Part shown: piece by piece, positions 32,901 to 41,612 of the stretch
Position numbering within the stretch: position 1 is the stretch's first letter
How the letters are laid out: the number at the start of each line of letters is the position of its first letter
Assembly (NCBI GenBank): GCA_942159475.1
Contig: OW804095.1
Span: 149,038,808-149,102,807 of the forward strand
Source: Sthenelais limicola
Lineage: Eukaryota > Annelida > Polychaeta > Phyllodocida > Sigalionidae
Reading direction: 5' to 3'
DNA length: 64,000 nucleotides
Program-made: the position numbers and the translations under genes
The notes under the pieces: generated by a model
What the model was told of the DNA's origin: nothing
Databases searched by the model: none
What the model saw: the letters and a program-made list of their open reading frames with translations, nothing else

Positions 32901-33742
32901 TCTGAAAAAAGATGAATACCGGGTATATCCGAGTATATTTGGTGTCGCATTGATTTAAAGTATCAGTTCTGTTATGTTAAACTACATTTTGAAGCTCATC
33001 CTTGCCTTAATTGTGGGCTATTTGAGAGGATTCGTGAAGGCAAATTGTACATTTTCTGAAAATCTGACCCATATACCACACTCTGAGAGTGCTTCCCCTT
33101 TAACTACCGTTATTATATTATTAATATTGGGAGCAGTAGTAAATGAACCTCTCAGTCTGGAATCCAAGTCTCTTATGATTCTTTATTCTCCAACCCATGC
33201 TCACCATCGCTTGGCACCGAGCCATTGTTAGAGGCCTGATCCACAACAATGGAACTGCTCGATATATGGGTCAGATTTTCAGAAAAGTACAATTGGCAGC
33301 TGTACACATTTAGTAAATTCTGCTAAATTAGACTGCAATTTGGTCAATACTAGCTAAATTCGAGAATATTCGGCATTGCATTGATTCTAGCAATCTGTTT
33401 GGTTAGGTTGAACTGTATTTTCGTCTTAAATTTGGGTTATTTGAGAAGATTGGCGAAGTTGAATTGTACATTTTCTGAAAATCTGACCCATATATCGTGT
33501 ATGATCAAATACTGATCATCACATAGTGAAGTTAACAGTTTTTTCTATCAATTTGTAATTTAATGATTTGGCCTGTAAATGAAATAAAAAAAGAAAAAAA
33601 AAGAGTTAGATTCAAGTGTTTGGGTTGAGTTTTCTCACTACTGACCGCCTTCCTCGTAGAGACGCTGACGTTTAGCTTGATGGGGAGACACATCCTCATA
33701 GTCAGGGTCTTGGTCACTCATAGGCCGCTTGACGCCGCTCAT
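20963..33742 (-). CDS. YEATS2: YEATS domain-containing protein 2 (YEATS2), 11 coding exons, 3' end not found
   Basis: Chromatin reader: the YEATS domain binds acylated histone H3 and the protein is a subunit of the ATAC acetyltransferase complex (family knowledge). Exons on the minus strand: 33742-33646, 31924-31827, 31057-30968, 30614-30441, 29841-29723, 29026-28865, 28390-28279, 25737-23351, 22775-22699, 21988-21909, 21140-20963. All junctions are GT/AG and the phases agree throughout, giving at least 1191 residues. Residues 1-95 match the conserved N-terminus ([26 protein letters not shown]). The YEATS domain covers about 181-310 ([46 protein letters not shown]). The 2.4-kb exon encodes a Ser/Thr/Pro-rich linker with repeated IKxEP motifs. 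The ATG exon has an acceptor 8 nt upstream, so a 5' untranslated exon exists. The final exon ends at a strong donor, so C-terminal exon(s) are missing from my model. Confidence 0.93.
21587..21821 (-). mobile_element. tRNA-derived SINE (family A), minus strand
   Basis: On the minus strand it starts GGGGGTCGGAGTGGTCTAG with a good pol III A box (TGGTCTAGTGG). The body includes a CT-rich block and it ends GTTGATAAGGGCGTAAAGCA plus CAATCTCACTCACTCAC. Partial copies lie at 1567-1760, 3092-3275, 21505-21586 and 34273-34347. No clear B box remains in this copy. Confidence 0.7.
22192..22429. mobile_element. MITE family 'GGGTCAGATTTTC', copy in YEATS2 intron
   Basis: 238 bp, ends GGGTCAAGTTTCAG and CTGAAAATCTGACCC, 4-bp duplication ATAT on both sides. 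It sits between YEATS2 exons 9 and 10. Confidence 0.8.
22592..22633. promoter_or_regulatory. Duplicated palindromic CRE-like sites
   Basis: Two tandem units, CTATGACGTCGTAGATTG and CTATGACGTCATAGATTG, about 22 bp apart. The second is a palindrome around TGACGTCA, the CREB/ATF consensus. They lie in the YEATS2 intron before exon 9; function is unknown. Confidence 0.4.
22921..23216. mobile_element. hAT-like MITE with internal TTGCCC/GGGCAA palindromes
   Basis: 296 bp with near-perfect TIRs CAGGGCTCAAAAAA and TTTTTCAAGCCCTG, and the 5-bp flank TTTCG on both sides. The interior carries repeated ACTTGCCC and GGGCAAGT words that form several small hairpins. A diverged relative is visible at about 34900-34985. 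It lies in the intron between YEATS2 exons 8 and 9. Confidence 0.75.
23351..25737 (-). CDS. YEATS2: Large exon 8 of YEATS2 (disordered, SUMO-motif-rich)
   Basis: This 2387-nt exon encodes the end of the YEATS domain ([20 protein letters not shown]) followed by about 770 residues rich in Ser, Thr, Pro, Gly and Val. Acceptor AG is at 25739-25738 and donor GT at 23350-23349; phase is 0 in and 2 out. Residues about 360-480 hold six psi-K-x-E-type sites in the contexts [31 protein letters not shown] and VKVEP, with a further IKQEPKASP later. A Gln-rich stretch ([14 protein letters not shown]) lies near its C-terminal end. The exon is uninterrupted and much more GC-rich than the flanking introns. 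Confidence 0.9.
25876..25975. repeat. (GAAT)n microsatellite with inverted centre
   Basis: Runs of AATG/GAAT flank an inverted segment GAATTCAATTCATTCAATG. Confidence 0.85.
26024..28240. repeat. 60-bp minisatellite, about 37 copies, in YEATS2 intron 7
   Basis: The unit contains TACACCTGAATGTGCTGCGC, CATCCCTCCCCACCCCCTCC and TCTATTCTAGGTGTCTAATC. Register is held at exactly 60 bp for nearly the whole 2.2 kb, with one single-base deletion near 27550. Variants cluster (GCATG at the left, ATCCGC in the middle), showing local spread. Confidence 0.97.
29047..29382 (+). mobile_element. Solo LTR (336 bp) in YEATS2 intron 6
   Basis: Begins TGTTATAACTC and ends GTTGTAACA (TG...CA with short inverted ends), flanked by TTAT on both sides (29043-29046, 29383-29386). 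It contains a TATA-like GGATATAAGG near 29232 and AATAAA near 29323, as expected for an LTR promoter and poly(A) site. No internal retroviral-type genes are adjacent, so it is a recombined solo LTR. Confidence 0.75.
30180..30371 (+). mobile_element. Retroposon 3' fragment in YEATS2 intron (same tail family as 19620-19920)
   Basis: Ends GTCAATAAATTTTGTT followed by an A-run. It shares spaced similarity with 19620-19920 over its last 150 bp or so and lies antisense to YEATS2. Confidence 0.45.
30705..30826 (+). mobile_element. Retroposon tail (GGAAGAGCTGGGA family), copy 1
   Basis: Contains GGCTGGAAGAGCTGGGAACC, GCCTGTCGACCTGTTTGT, AATAAA and a terminal TTCTA repeat. Two further copies are at 31997-32155 (-) and 32605-32765 (+). 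Confidence 0.65.
30868..30945 (+). mobile_element. Retroposon 3' tail 'TGTACACCTTTCTTGTATGAATAAA'-type
   Basis: The block GCGGGTCTC...TGTACACCTTTCTTGTAT followed by AATAAAAAATG and a GATTG-rich tail is also present at 51478-51550, inside intron 3 of the secreted-protein gene. Confidence 0.5.
31118..31382. mobile_element. hAT-like MITE (CAGGGATGAAAGT ends)
   Basis: 265 bp with 13-bp perfect TIRs CAGGGATGAAAGT and ACTTTCATCCCTG. The 6-bp direct repeat TTGGAG lies on both flanks (31112-31117, 31383-31388). Confidence 0.8.
31396..31714. mobile_element. hAT-like MITE (CGGTGCTTCCACT / AGTGGCAGCACTG ends), A-rich
   Basis: 319 bp, starting 13 bp after the previous MITE. Imperfect TIRs match at 11 of 13 positions. 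The flanks CTAAAG and CGAAAG are a probable 6-bp duplication with one mismatch. The interior has a poly-C run and repeated AAAAAAAGTAT words. Confidence 0.6.
31997..32155 (-). mobile_element. Retroposon tail (GGAAGAGCTGGGA family), copy 2
   Basis: Inverted relative to copies 1 and 3. On the minus strand it ends with TATTCTATTCTATTCTATT. With copy 3 it forms an inverted repeat with arms of about 130-160 bp separated by about 450 bp. Confidence 0.65.
32605..32765 (+). mobile_element. Retroposon tail (GGAAGAGCTGGGA family), copy 3
   Basis: Homologous to copy 2 from CATGTACTAGATGTCTCCAT through GAGAGTCCCAGCTCTTCC (reverse complement) and onward to the AATAAA/TTCTA tail. Confidence 0.65.
32836..33070. 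mobile_element. MITE family 'GGGTCAGATTTTC', copy in YEATS2 intron 1
   Basis: 235 bp, ends GGGTCAGATTATCAG and CTGAAAATCTGACCC, duplication ATAT at 32832-32835 and 33071-33074. Confidence 0.8.
33268..33489. mobile_element. MITE family 'GGGTCAGATTTTC', copy in YEATS2 intron 1
   Basis: 222 bp, ends GGGTCAGATTTTCAG and CTGAAAATCTGACCC, duplication ATAT on both sides. It is slightly shorter than siblings because of an internal deletion, and 197 bp from the previous copy. Confidence 0.8.
33550..33603 (+). mobile_element. Retroposon 3' tail 'TTGGCCTGTAAATGAAATAAAA'-type
   Basis: The terminal motif TTGGCCTGTAAATGAAATAA followed by poly(A) recurs at 48950-48990 (+). Related forms are at 50095-50135 (+), 48004-48060 (-) and 62690-62722 (-). 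This looks like the conserved 3' end of one non-LTR element or SINE family. Confidence 0.5.
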
Positions 33743-33809
33743 CTTGACAACTGAAATATAGGCATTGGAACATCTTGTCTTTTTTCTTTTTAACATTGTT
33801 TTACCAGAA

Positions 33810-34153
33810 TAGGGGACTTGCATGTGCCAATGCGCATGTCTGTACAGTGCATCATGGGATGGATTGTTAAAATCTGACATACAAATATTTGGCAAGATCT
33901 TTTATAAAAAATTGCAACATTGTTTTTACCAATATCACAGCTTGTATAACTTATCTGTGAAAACCAAATGCATGATGGGAAAGATGGGGACATGTGTTAT
34001 GGAAACATGAATAACACATGGATATTGACATTAGAACATTAATCAATATTCCATGCTGAACATTACATGTTTTCAATAGATTTTAGACTGTACCATTAGT
34101 CCCATAATTCCATGCGAATCAAGATTCAAAATGGCGGCTATGCAAATCCCCTA
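33810..34153 (-). mobile_element. MITE family 'TAGGGGACTTGCAT', copy 2
   Basis: 344 bp with inverted termini TAGGGGACTTGCAT and ATGCAAATCCCCTA, internally colinear with the reverse complement of the copy at 4526. The right flank is TTAA but the left flank is AGAA, so the duplication is not clean. It lies just upstream of the YEATS2 ATG exon. Confidence 0.65.
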
Positions 34154-34272
34154 TTAAGTCAGTTAGCTCCAGTTCACGTGGCTGCTCTTCCCCTCTTAGG
34201 CCTCAAGTGCCTGGGAGGAGTTGAAATTCATAACATCACCAGGATTCAAGCCCAGATCATTGTAATGACCCT

Positions 34273-34347
34273 GGAGTGAGTGAGTGAGATTGGTTGCTTT
34301 ACGCCCTTATCAACACATTTAATATGGTTATATCAAGGACGGGAGAC
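34273..34347 (-). mobile_element. SINE family A, tail fragment
   Basis: Only the 3' tail segment (GAGTGAGTGAGATTGGTTGC to TATATCAAGGACGGGAGA) is present. Confidence 0.55.
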
Positions 34348-35070
34348 ATTGTAATGACCCTGGATCCATTGCCAGCTCTGTACTGAGTGTGTAGGCAGCT
34401 CAACTACCCCGAAAGTGTCATTTCCACTAGTAGTTGAAGGTACAATATTTAATAATATATATTAAAGAAAGTAGCTTGCGTTAGATTAGTTTATTAGTTT
34501 ATTAATGGATTTCAGTTGTAAGTCGATTATTTTATTGAGGGCCTCCTGGCACAAGGATGCGAGACTGGACTTATTTAGTTGTACTTTCATTATTCGACCA
34601 GTTTAATTCAGGAAATATAGTTGTACTTCCATTATTCAACCAGTCTAAAAGGAGGAAACCACCAGTACTATTTACGGCCATGCCATAAACGTAGCAGAGA
34701 GTGGGTGGGTCCTGATACACGCTCCCCGGTACAAACGATCCGTGTACAGTGTTGCTTTTAACACTGAAGTCTATGGGGAGAGTTGAACATGAGACACTCT
34801 TTTAGTTGATTTTACCAGGATGATCGCAGAAATTAACTAAATTTCGTGTACATGGTATTACCCCCCATATTATAGCCTACTTTCAGTGACTTTTCAGTGG
34901 TGTGGGAGTTGCCCCAAAACTCACTAGCCCAGGGCAAGTGAACAAAGAAAAGTCTCTTGCCCGCCTTAAAATGTCACCTGCCCACATATAATTTACCATC
35001 AATAATTGAATTTATTAGAATAGAATTAATTAAGCGTCTGTTAGCAATCTGAAAGCATACTGACTATCTC

Positions 35071-35626
35071 CAGGGATGCTAGTTGGGTTGTAGCAAAAAA
35101 TCTGAACTATATTCAATGATGCCAGTAATGCCAGTTTCGGAACTCAAAGATATTATGAAAACAATATTTTTTAATAGGTTATAAATTCCTTCAACGTATA
35201 CAACTATGTCATCTCTTCCACGGCCTCCATCCTCCTAGACACTCCCAGCAAGGAGAATAAGAAGGGATTGATCAGTTTAAAGTCGCGTGGGGTCGCCACC
35301 CTAGGAGCTGGCGACACCTAGGAATTGCACCGATTTTCGACCAATGAGCGGCCAGTAAATATTCTGCCCGTGTTTGTGACTTTCCTCCGGCGGAAAAGCA
35401 GCGGAGGAAACTCTGACAGTGGGAACTGTGTACGTTTGGCTGGGGTCTGACACTGGGGGAGGAGGGGAGGAATAAGGAGGACTGCAAAACGGCAGAGGAT
35501 GAGGGGAATAAGAAGGACTGCAAAACCAGAAAAAGATTTAGTTGATAAATGATAGTGAAAGTATTGATTTTCTTGGAAATTGATAAAATCGGAAATCAGC
35601 TGAAAGTCTGACATTTAGCATCCCTG
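35071..35626. mobile_element. hAT-like element (CAGGGATGCTA ends)
   Basis: 556 bp with perfect 11-bp TIRs CAGGGATGCTA and TAGCATCCCTG, and the perfect 6-bp duplication TATCTC (35065-35070, 35627-35632). There is no transposase. The minus-strand ORFs inside are short and unrecognised. Confidence 0.8.
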
Positions 35627-36282
35627 TATCTCTTTAATTGGTTGGGACAGGAGGCTGTCATGTGAAAACATATCTATATTCCTAATATATGAATGGAAAA
35701 AATAATTGGAAAACGATAGAAAAGAAGCTGTTCAGAGTCTATTCTAGCCAATCCTGTATGGTTGGTTGCAGAGAAAAGAATGGCTAGCAGACCCCCGAAT
35801 TTTCCCATATGGGATTTCCCCATGTTTGCGCTGGTATTAATTTCATGTTTGTTTTAAATTTATAAATGGGCAGTACATCGTGTGGTAGCAGTCATTAGAA
35901 AAATACCGGATGCTGCCTTTATCCTTGGAGTAACATAAACTTCTAAGCTTTATCCTATTGTTGGTAACTGCAGAAGGTATGTGATTTCGGCATTTAATAG
36001 GTTGGAGATTTTGATTTGGAAACGGGAGGATGGGAGGAATTGCCAAATTGTCAAACAAAAACGGGATTTTACAATCTGTTTTTCTGCTCTGTACATATCC
36101 TTCGGCCCCTCTCTATAGGACAATAAAAGTAGTTTGTGAAGGTATTTGGGGTGAAAATGTTATTTTGATCTATTCATAATCATTTTAATCTATTCATAGC
36201 CTGGGAAAGCCCATTGGGAACTAGAAGAGAACTTGAACGAAAACATAATGACGTCATGTCTTCAATGTGCCATGGGACCATC

Positions 36283-36515
36283 GCAGGGATAGAGAGGTGG
36301 GGAGGGAGGGGGAGGAGAGAGGGGGAGAGTTAAGGGGAATCGGAGAGGGGGAGGGAACAAAGGTATGAGTAACAGAGAAAAGAGGGGAGGGAGAGGGTGT
36401 AGGAGTGGGGAGGGGTGGGGAGAGAGGGGGAGGCAGAGAAAGCGGGAAGGGGGAGAGTGAAGAAGAGGGTAGAGGCAGAGAAAGCGGGAAGGGGAAGAGG
36501 TGCGGGGCGACAGGG
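36283..36515. repeat. Purine-rich low-complexity tract
   Basis: GGGGAGAG-type sequence, about 230 bp, with no gene. Confidence 0.85.
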
Positions 36516-37130
36516 GGACCGTCCAGAGGACGTGTGCTTTGCTAAGCTTAATACTAGTAATATATGATTATATTATTTATAAATAAATAGAATAAGAAAA
36601 TAAGAAATAATTTTGTTTAGCATAATAAACCCTTTCGGGTACCACGCATCATACAATTATTAAAGGAATTATGCTGTCATGATTCAGACTTGAATTGACA
36701 TTCACAAATTGCATATTAAACCATGGCATGGATGATGCATTGATGCTTGAATTGATTGATGGTAGCCAGCAGCCAGTTTTAGGGTCACCAGAGGTGATAT
36801 TCTACCTAAATGATGGAAGAATGCACGTGTCTATCGAGTGGCTAGCTGTGGTTGCCTTGTTTGTTCCCCCAAGTATTACAGCCCCGGTAGTTAGAATTTC
36901 TCTCCCTGTTATTCCTGTCGTCAGACAGGGTTAGATGCAATTTCATACGTATAACGAGGGCGTGGATGATGTGGGAAGGCAAAAATCAATGGGTACATGC
37001 AAAGTTGTTCACCTTTTACATGTTGTCTCTAGCAATATTTCGCCGCAATATTGTAATGCGCCGTCGAAGTTTACATGTTGTTTTGGTCTGATACATTTCT
37101 GAATCGGTAACCACAACTCCATGCCATGCT

Positions 37131-37142
37131 GCGCCATCTTGG
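37131..37142 (-). promoter_or_regulatory. YY1-like element, candidate YEATS2 start region
   Basis: The minus strand reads CCAAGATGGCGC, a good match to the YY1 core AAGATGGCG that often marks TATA-less start sites. It lies 3.4 kb upstream of the YEATS2 ATG exon, in a comparatively CpG-containing stretch (37030-37340). Assignment to YEATS2 is inference. Confidence 0.3.
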
Positions 37143-37639
37143 ACTGGAGTCACATGACCGCAAGAGGCAGAAACCTATCATACCTAGTGACCAATAACCA
37201 GTTACAACACTGCAGACATGTTTTACCATTTTCGCTGTCCCTTAAGCGGATTGGCTGAGCCAGCTTAGATAGGCGTGGCTTCATTCTGCCGGCCTTTGTG
37301 AGTTTTGTAAGTTTCTGCCTTTAGCAAAGTAGCGCCATTCCTTCAACGCCTCGCTAGCAGTTTAGTCTATAGTTTATTTAATATTGGACTATGAGCAACG
37401 TACAGTGACAATAAAGTAAGTTTCATCGTTGAGGAAAGGTAGGCCAAAAATTCGGGAGGCACTTTGTATGTGTATAGGAAATTAGGACACTGTTAGGCTG
37501 TCTATGGCTCGTCTATGGTACGTTTGTATACAAAGCTGTACAACCATATACCTATACGGTAGGGTGTATACTACGACTACAGCCCCGGGTACATCAAGTT
37601 ACCTACTGACTCCATGCCCCATGATTACACATGTTTGTA

Positions 37640-37800
37640 TATATTCCTCCCATCCTCCCTAGGCAGGCCCTGTATTCCGCAATGAGTTACTCCATACTAG
37701 GCCCTGCCACAGTAGCCTGGGTATCGGTGGGAGTGTGTCAGCATGTGGTCAGCTACCCAAAGCAGGGCGAGATTGTACTAATCACCCCCTGCTGTGTGTC
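37640..37800 (-). mobile_element. SINE family B, 3' fragment
   Basis: Reverse complement shares CTAGGGAGGATG, CAGGGCCTGCCTAGGG and GGCAGGGCCTAGTATGGAGT with the element at 43969-44370. Confidence 0.5.
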
Positions 37801-37835
37801 TGACCATATGGCCTGCCCTCTTTAACTTGTTGGGA

Positions 37836-38040
37836 TAGGGGACTTGCATGCCCACCTACTTGAATCTTGACTCAAATGGAATTATGGTACTTATGGTACA
37901 GTGTAAATTCCATATAAAAATATATCAAGTTCATCACAGGATATTTATTGATGCTCTAACTTTAATATCCACTGGTTTTAACTGTTTCCAACGCTCAAAT
38001 CTCCATCTTGCCCAGATGTGTGCAGTGGTACATGTAAATT
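37836..38040 (+). mobile_element. MITE family 'TAGGGGACTTGCAT', copy 3, interrupted by YR retrotransposon
   Basis: Begins TAGGGGACTTGCATG and runs colinear with the copy at 4526 until the YR element starts at 38041. The six bases directly after the YR element (43529-43534, CCCCTA) restore the expected MITE terminus. The MITE was therefore present first and is about 211 bp long without the insertion. Confidence 0.65.
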
Positions 38041-38202
38041 TTGCTGGAATGGTTTAAATTCCGAGGCATTGGTGTCGCCCCCTATCCTCTCGCTGGTAGT
38101 CGCATTTCCCATAACTCCCTCCCCCTTCTCTTCCTTCTTCTCCATTCATTCAAACCTACAACAACTCAATATTAGTTTTCTCGCACATTTGGTCTAAAAG
38201 GC

Positions 38203-39432
38203 ATGAAAAGCCAAACCAGGATTACCAAAAACTCGAATAAGACGAACGAGGAAACCGGAGTACCCATAAAACAAAACAAATTGGGAAAAAAGGAGACAGA
38301 AGTCAGGACATACCATAGCAGGAGCGAACCCTCGAAAGCCACCGTCAAACAGGCAGCCGGCCATCTTGGTCAAGCAACACGAACCGACATGGACCCGGAG
38401 ACGAAGGCACGCTTTGAGAAAATCGAGAGATCCATGACGGATCTGGAGGGCAACATCTCGGATACGATTACACAAGCAATTCAGAAGGCTTTGGCCCGAG
38501 ACCCACACAAGGAACTCCCAAAAGAAAGAGAACCAGAGGAGCTGAAGGAGACTGCGAGCCCCCATACCCTACCTGTGTACCCGACGGCCGGTATCGATAC
38601 ACACAAACAACCACAGGATTACCCACACCCCACCATGATCATGAAGGATCGCATGGCACGCGCATACTATGAGCAACAACTGGAGCTTGCAAACCCACTG
38701 TTTGCCACAAATGAACCAAAAGGTAATGAACATTTTGATCCACGTATACGCAGACATATTGCAAAGCCATATATGTACTTGGAAAGGGAGGGAGCTAACA
38801 CAGTGAAAGACAAAATGGAAGCCAAGGCTAGCATAACATACCAGGAATACATCCAGGCGTACACAACAATGATATTGGATGAAAACCTCATTTCACAGGA
38901 AATGCGCAACCCCCTATTGGTCCACCTACAACAGGTGGCCCAAGACGCCAAAGATAGGACATGGCGCAACGTACTTAAATGGTCTAATAACGTGTTCGAC
39001 CGTGTGGAAAGAGGGGAAATAACATGGGAGGATACAGAGAAAATACAGTTAGATAGAATGAGGATCTCCATGGCACCAATAGCTATAGCAACACAGGAAG
39101 CCACCAGCATGCCATGCCCCGTATATAACACAAAGGGAGAGTGCAAGGAGAAGGACGGCCATACAGCCGACTCCCCAACGTTCTACCACATCTGCTCATT
39201 CTGTTATGCGACAAATAATGCAAATCGACACACCCATGCATCCACAGAATGTATGAAACGACAGAAGACGAGGCAACCACACAGCCGGGAGCCAAGCCCC
39301 CATTCACTTCAGTTTGCATACCCACCACCGCCGACACAACAGCCGCACCACAATGTTAACACCCAGTATGTGCCACGCCCACACCACCAGCAGGGCGCAT
39401 ATTATCAACATCAGGCGGCAAAAAACCACTAA
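38203..39432 (+). CDS. Gag-like ORF1 of the YR retrotransposon
   Basis: 409 residues starting 26 bp after repeat A1. The N-terminal half is charged and Lys/Glu-rich. The C-terminal part (about 305-355) has a Cys/His cluster (CPVYN, GECKEKDGH, HICSFCYATNNANRH, STEC) that could be a zinc knuckle-like nucleic-acid-binding module, followed by a Pro/Gln/His-rich tail. Gag identity rests on position, size and the Cys/His cluster, not on a recognised domain. It is followed by the pol reading frame in another phase. Confidence 0.75.
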   Translation: MKSQTRITKNSNKTNEETGVPIKQNKLGKKETEVRTYHSRSEPSKATVKQAAGHLGQATRTDMDPETKARFEKIERSMTDLEGNISDTITQAIQKALARDPHKELPKEREPEELKETASPHTLPVYPTAGIDTHKQPQDYPHPTMIMKDRMARAYYEQQLELANPLFATNEPKGNEHFDPRIRRHIAKPYMYLEREGANTVKDKMEAKASITYQEYIQAYTTMILDENLISQEMRNPLLVHLQQVAQDAKDRTWRNVLKWSNNVFDRVERGEITWEDTEKIQLDRMRISMAPIAIATQEATSMPCPVYNTKGECKEKDGHTADSPTFYHICSFCYATNNANRHTHASTECMKRQKTRQPHSREPSPHSLQFAYPPPPTQQPHHNVNTQYVPRPHHQQGAYYQHQAAKNH

Positions 39433-39440
39433 TACCCGCG

Positions 39441-39809
39441 ATGAGACACTCGCGGGAAGACAGAACGACGGAAAACGTGAGTACAAAGACGAACTGTTTA
39501 TACGATGACCACAGAACCGACTCACAAATGTATATAAGTTGTGGACATGCATACACGTGTGACACACCCACTTGTTATTGTTGTTTCGATCGCACATGCC
39601 AGGAATACGGAACCGGAAGTGAGACCACGGCACGCCAAATACATAAACCAATGGCGAGCCTCGGAAAGGACAGCCACGGCTGCCAGCCAATAGAAACCGA
39701 GATAACACAGACCAACATGGCCGCCCCCACAGATAATGGCGATATAGAACAGGAGTGCGCCGATCTCATGGAAGAAACCAGCCATACAGCCGCATATGGC
39801 CAACAATGA
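39441..39809 (+). CDS. Small ORF upstream of and in frame with the RT ORF (ends at TGA)
   Basis: 122 residues with a Cys-rich middle (CGHAYTCDTPTCYCCFDRTC). It is in the same frame as the RT ORF that starts at 39876, and the only stop between them is TGA at 39807-39809. It is either the N-terminal part of a longer pol ORF broken by one nonsense change, a part joined by readthrough, or an independent small ORF. The Cys spacing resembles a zinc-binding module, but no family is recognised. Confidence 0.45.
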   Translation: MRHSREDRTTENVSTKTNCLYDDHRTDSQMYISCGHAYTCDTPTCYCCFDRTCQEYGTGSETTARQIHKPMASLGKDSHGCQPIETEITQTNMAAPTDNGDIEQECADLMEETSHTAAYGQQ

Positions 39810-39875
39810 CTGGATAAGGTACACCAAATTGATTATGGCAATATATCACGCTTAGATTTCGATTACATCCTCGCT

Positions 39876-41564
39876 ATGTGCTCCACAAAGCCGGGGAGAG
39901 TACACGACTCATGCCTGCCGACACCTCACGACCTAGCATCATACCGTGTGGCCGAGTGGCCTACCCCAAACAGAAACGCGTTTGACCAGGACCTACTCGA
40001 GATATACCAACAGACACGCATCACGGGCCTTCCCAATATGATAGGAGCTAAACAGCTGGTACCATCCAACCTGAACATTCAAGTGTGGGAATTCCATCTC
40101 AACAATACCATCCATGAGGAACAGCTGCTTGACGCAATCAGGTACGGGTTCCCGCTAGGCTATTTGGGCCCAGTCTCAGATACGGTACACATTGACAACC
40201 ACACATCGGCCAATGATTATCCAACGCAAATACAGCAGTATATAGATGTAGAGACGGCGAAAGATGCGGTATACGGACCATACACAGATGTGCCATTCCA
40301 TGAGTGGGCACATATCAACCCGATGATGACCAGGCCCAAGGGTTCAAACGAAAAACGAAGGGTGATCCTCGATCTGTCATTCCCAATCGAAGCATCAGTC
40401 AACGCATACATAAAGCAAAACCATGTCATCGGACACACCAGAACGCACACCCTCCCAACTATGCAGAACTTGGTCGATCACCTGGTAAGACACGACAAAA
40501 CAGTGTACCTATATACCCTGGACATTGAAAGGGCTTATAAAAATTTCCGAGCATGTCCCGGAGACTGGCCCTTGTTAATGTTTAAATGGAATAACTGCTA
40601 CTATATGGACACAAGCCTCCCATTTGGCGCTAAGCAGAGTAGCCTTCATATGCAGACGGTGGCAACGGCCATCATGAGCATAATGAAAAGCAAGGGACAC
40701 GGCGGACTCATGTACCTCGACGATATGCTGGGGTGGGCCAACAGCATGCAAGAAGCATATCAGAGTTACAACGACGCAGTATATCTACTAAAGAGTCTGG
40801 GATTACCAACGGCCGATGGAAAAACACAACCGCCAAACACCGAAGTCAGATGGCTCGGAATCATCATTAACACACAAGATATGACCCTGCGAATACCACC
40901 AGACAAATTGAAGGAGGTTAAGAAAGAGGTCAGAGCATTCCGGGGCAAGAAAACGACAACCAGGAAAAAGCTACAGTCTGTCATAGGCCGAGTTCTACAC
41001 CTGTCCAAATGCGTGGCACCTGCCAAAATCTTCGTGAGACGCCTACTTGAGGCCCTGCGGGAAAACAAGCACCTACACATGTACGTCACCGATTCCATGA
41101 GAAAGGACCTGTCATGGGTAGTGGCGTGCGTGGATGGCTGGAACGGCATCAGCATCATCCCGGGCAGGCTGGTAAAGAAAGTAATATACATCACCACACT
41201 AGAAGGCAATACAGTGGCCACGGATGGAACAAAGCAGGCAAAAGTCATTGCAGGAAATAACAACGACCAAAAACATGATCAGATAGCAAGAGCGACGCCA
41301 GACCTGGTCAACACGTTATTAGAAGAATCTGACAACGCGACTACAATACAGCTAGTCCTTGACAGAACAGATAGCGCCTCCCTCCTGGCCCAAGGTTCAA
41401 AGAAAGAGGCAGACATGGTCGGCCCAAGACTCCTATGGCTTATCCAGGCAGTCAGATATATAAGTTTCACTTTTAAAGTAGAAAAAGAAAAAGACATTCC
41501 ATCTATGATAAAGAATGACAGGCCTTTCACCCCATTGAATAGGGCACCTGTGTACGACTTATAA
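39876..41564 (+). CDS. Reverse transcriptase / RNase H (pol) of the YR retrotransposon
   Basis: 562 residues. RT motifs appear in order: RPKGSNEKRRVILDLSFP, the catalytic-Asp motif YTLDIERAYKNF, the palm stretch LPFGAKQSS, and the YLDD box at residues 280-283 (nt 40713-40724), then RWLGIIIN. After the thumb a degenerate RNase H begins (VATDGTKQ, then LVLDRTDSASLLAQG). It makes cDNA of the element. The frame stays open upstream of the Met at 39876 to the TGA at 39807, so translation could start earlier. It ends 48 bp before the recombinase ORF, with no methyltransferase domain. Confidence 0.9.
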   Translation: MCSTKPGRVHDSCLPTPHDLASYRVAEWPTPNRNAFDQDLLEIYQQTRITGLPNMIGAKQLVPSNLNIQVWEFHLNNTIHEEQLLDAIRYGFPLGYLGPVSDTVHIDNHTSANDYPTQIQQYIDVETAKDAVYGPYTDVPFHEWAHINPMMTRPKGSNEKRRVILDLSFPIEASVNAYIKQNHVIGHTRTHTLPTMQNLVDHLVRHDKTVYLYTLDIERAYKNFRACPGDWPLLMFKWNNCYYMDTSLPFGAKQSSLHMQTVATAIMSIMKSKGHGGLMYLDDMLGWANSMQEAYQSYNDAVYLLKSLGLPTADGKTQPPNTEVRWLGIIINTQDMTLRIPPDKLKEVKKEVRAFRGKKTTTRKKLQSVIGRVLHLSKCVAPAKIFVRRLLEALRENKHLHMYVTDSMRKDLSWVVACVDGWNGISIIPGRLVKKVIYITTLEGNTVATDGTKQAKVIAGNNNDQKHDQIARATPDLVNTLLEESDNATTIQLVLDRTDSASLLAQGSKKEADMVGPRLLWLIQAVRYISFTFKVEKEKDIPSMIKNDRPFTPLNRAPVYDL

Positions 41565-41612
41565 TCACATGTTCTCTTATTTAATTCAGCAGACCCCGAA
41601 CTCATCAGCTTA

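Larger units (their letters stand above)
35627..37630. other. Gene-free interval upstream of YEATS2
   Basis: Contains a purine tract (36283-36515) and AT-rich sequence. A mildly GC-richer block at about 37030-37440 could hold the YEATS2 promoter and untranslated exon. A short ORF at 36695-36934 (+) has no recognisable similarity. Confidence 0.4.
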
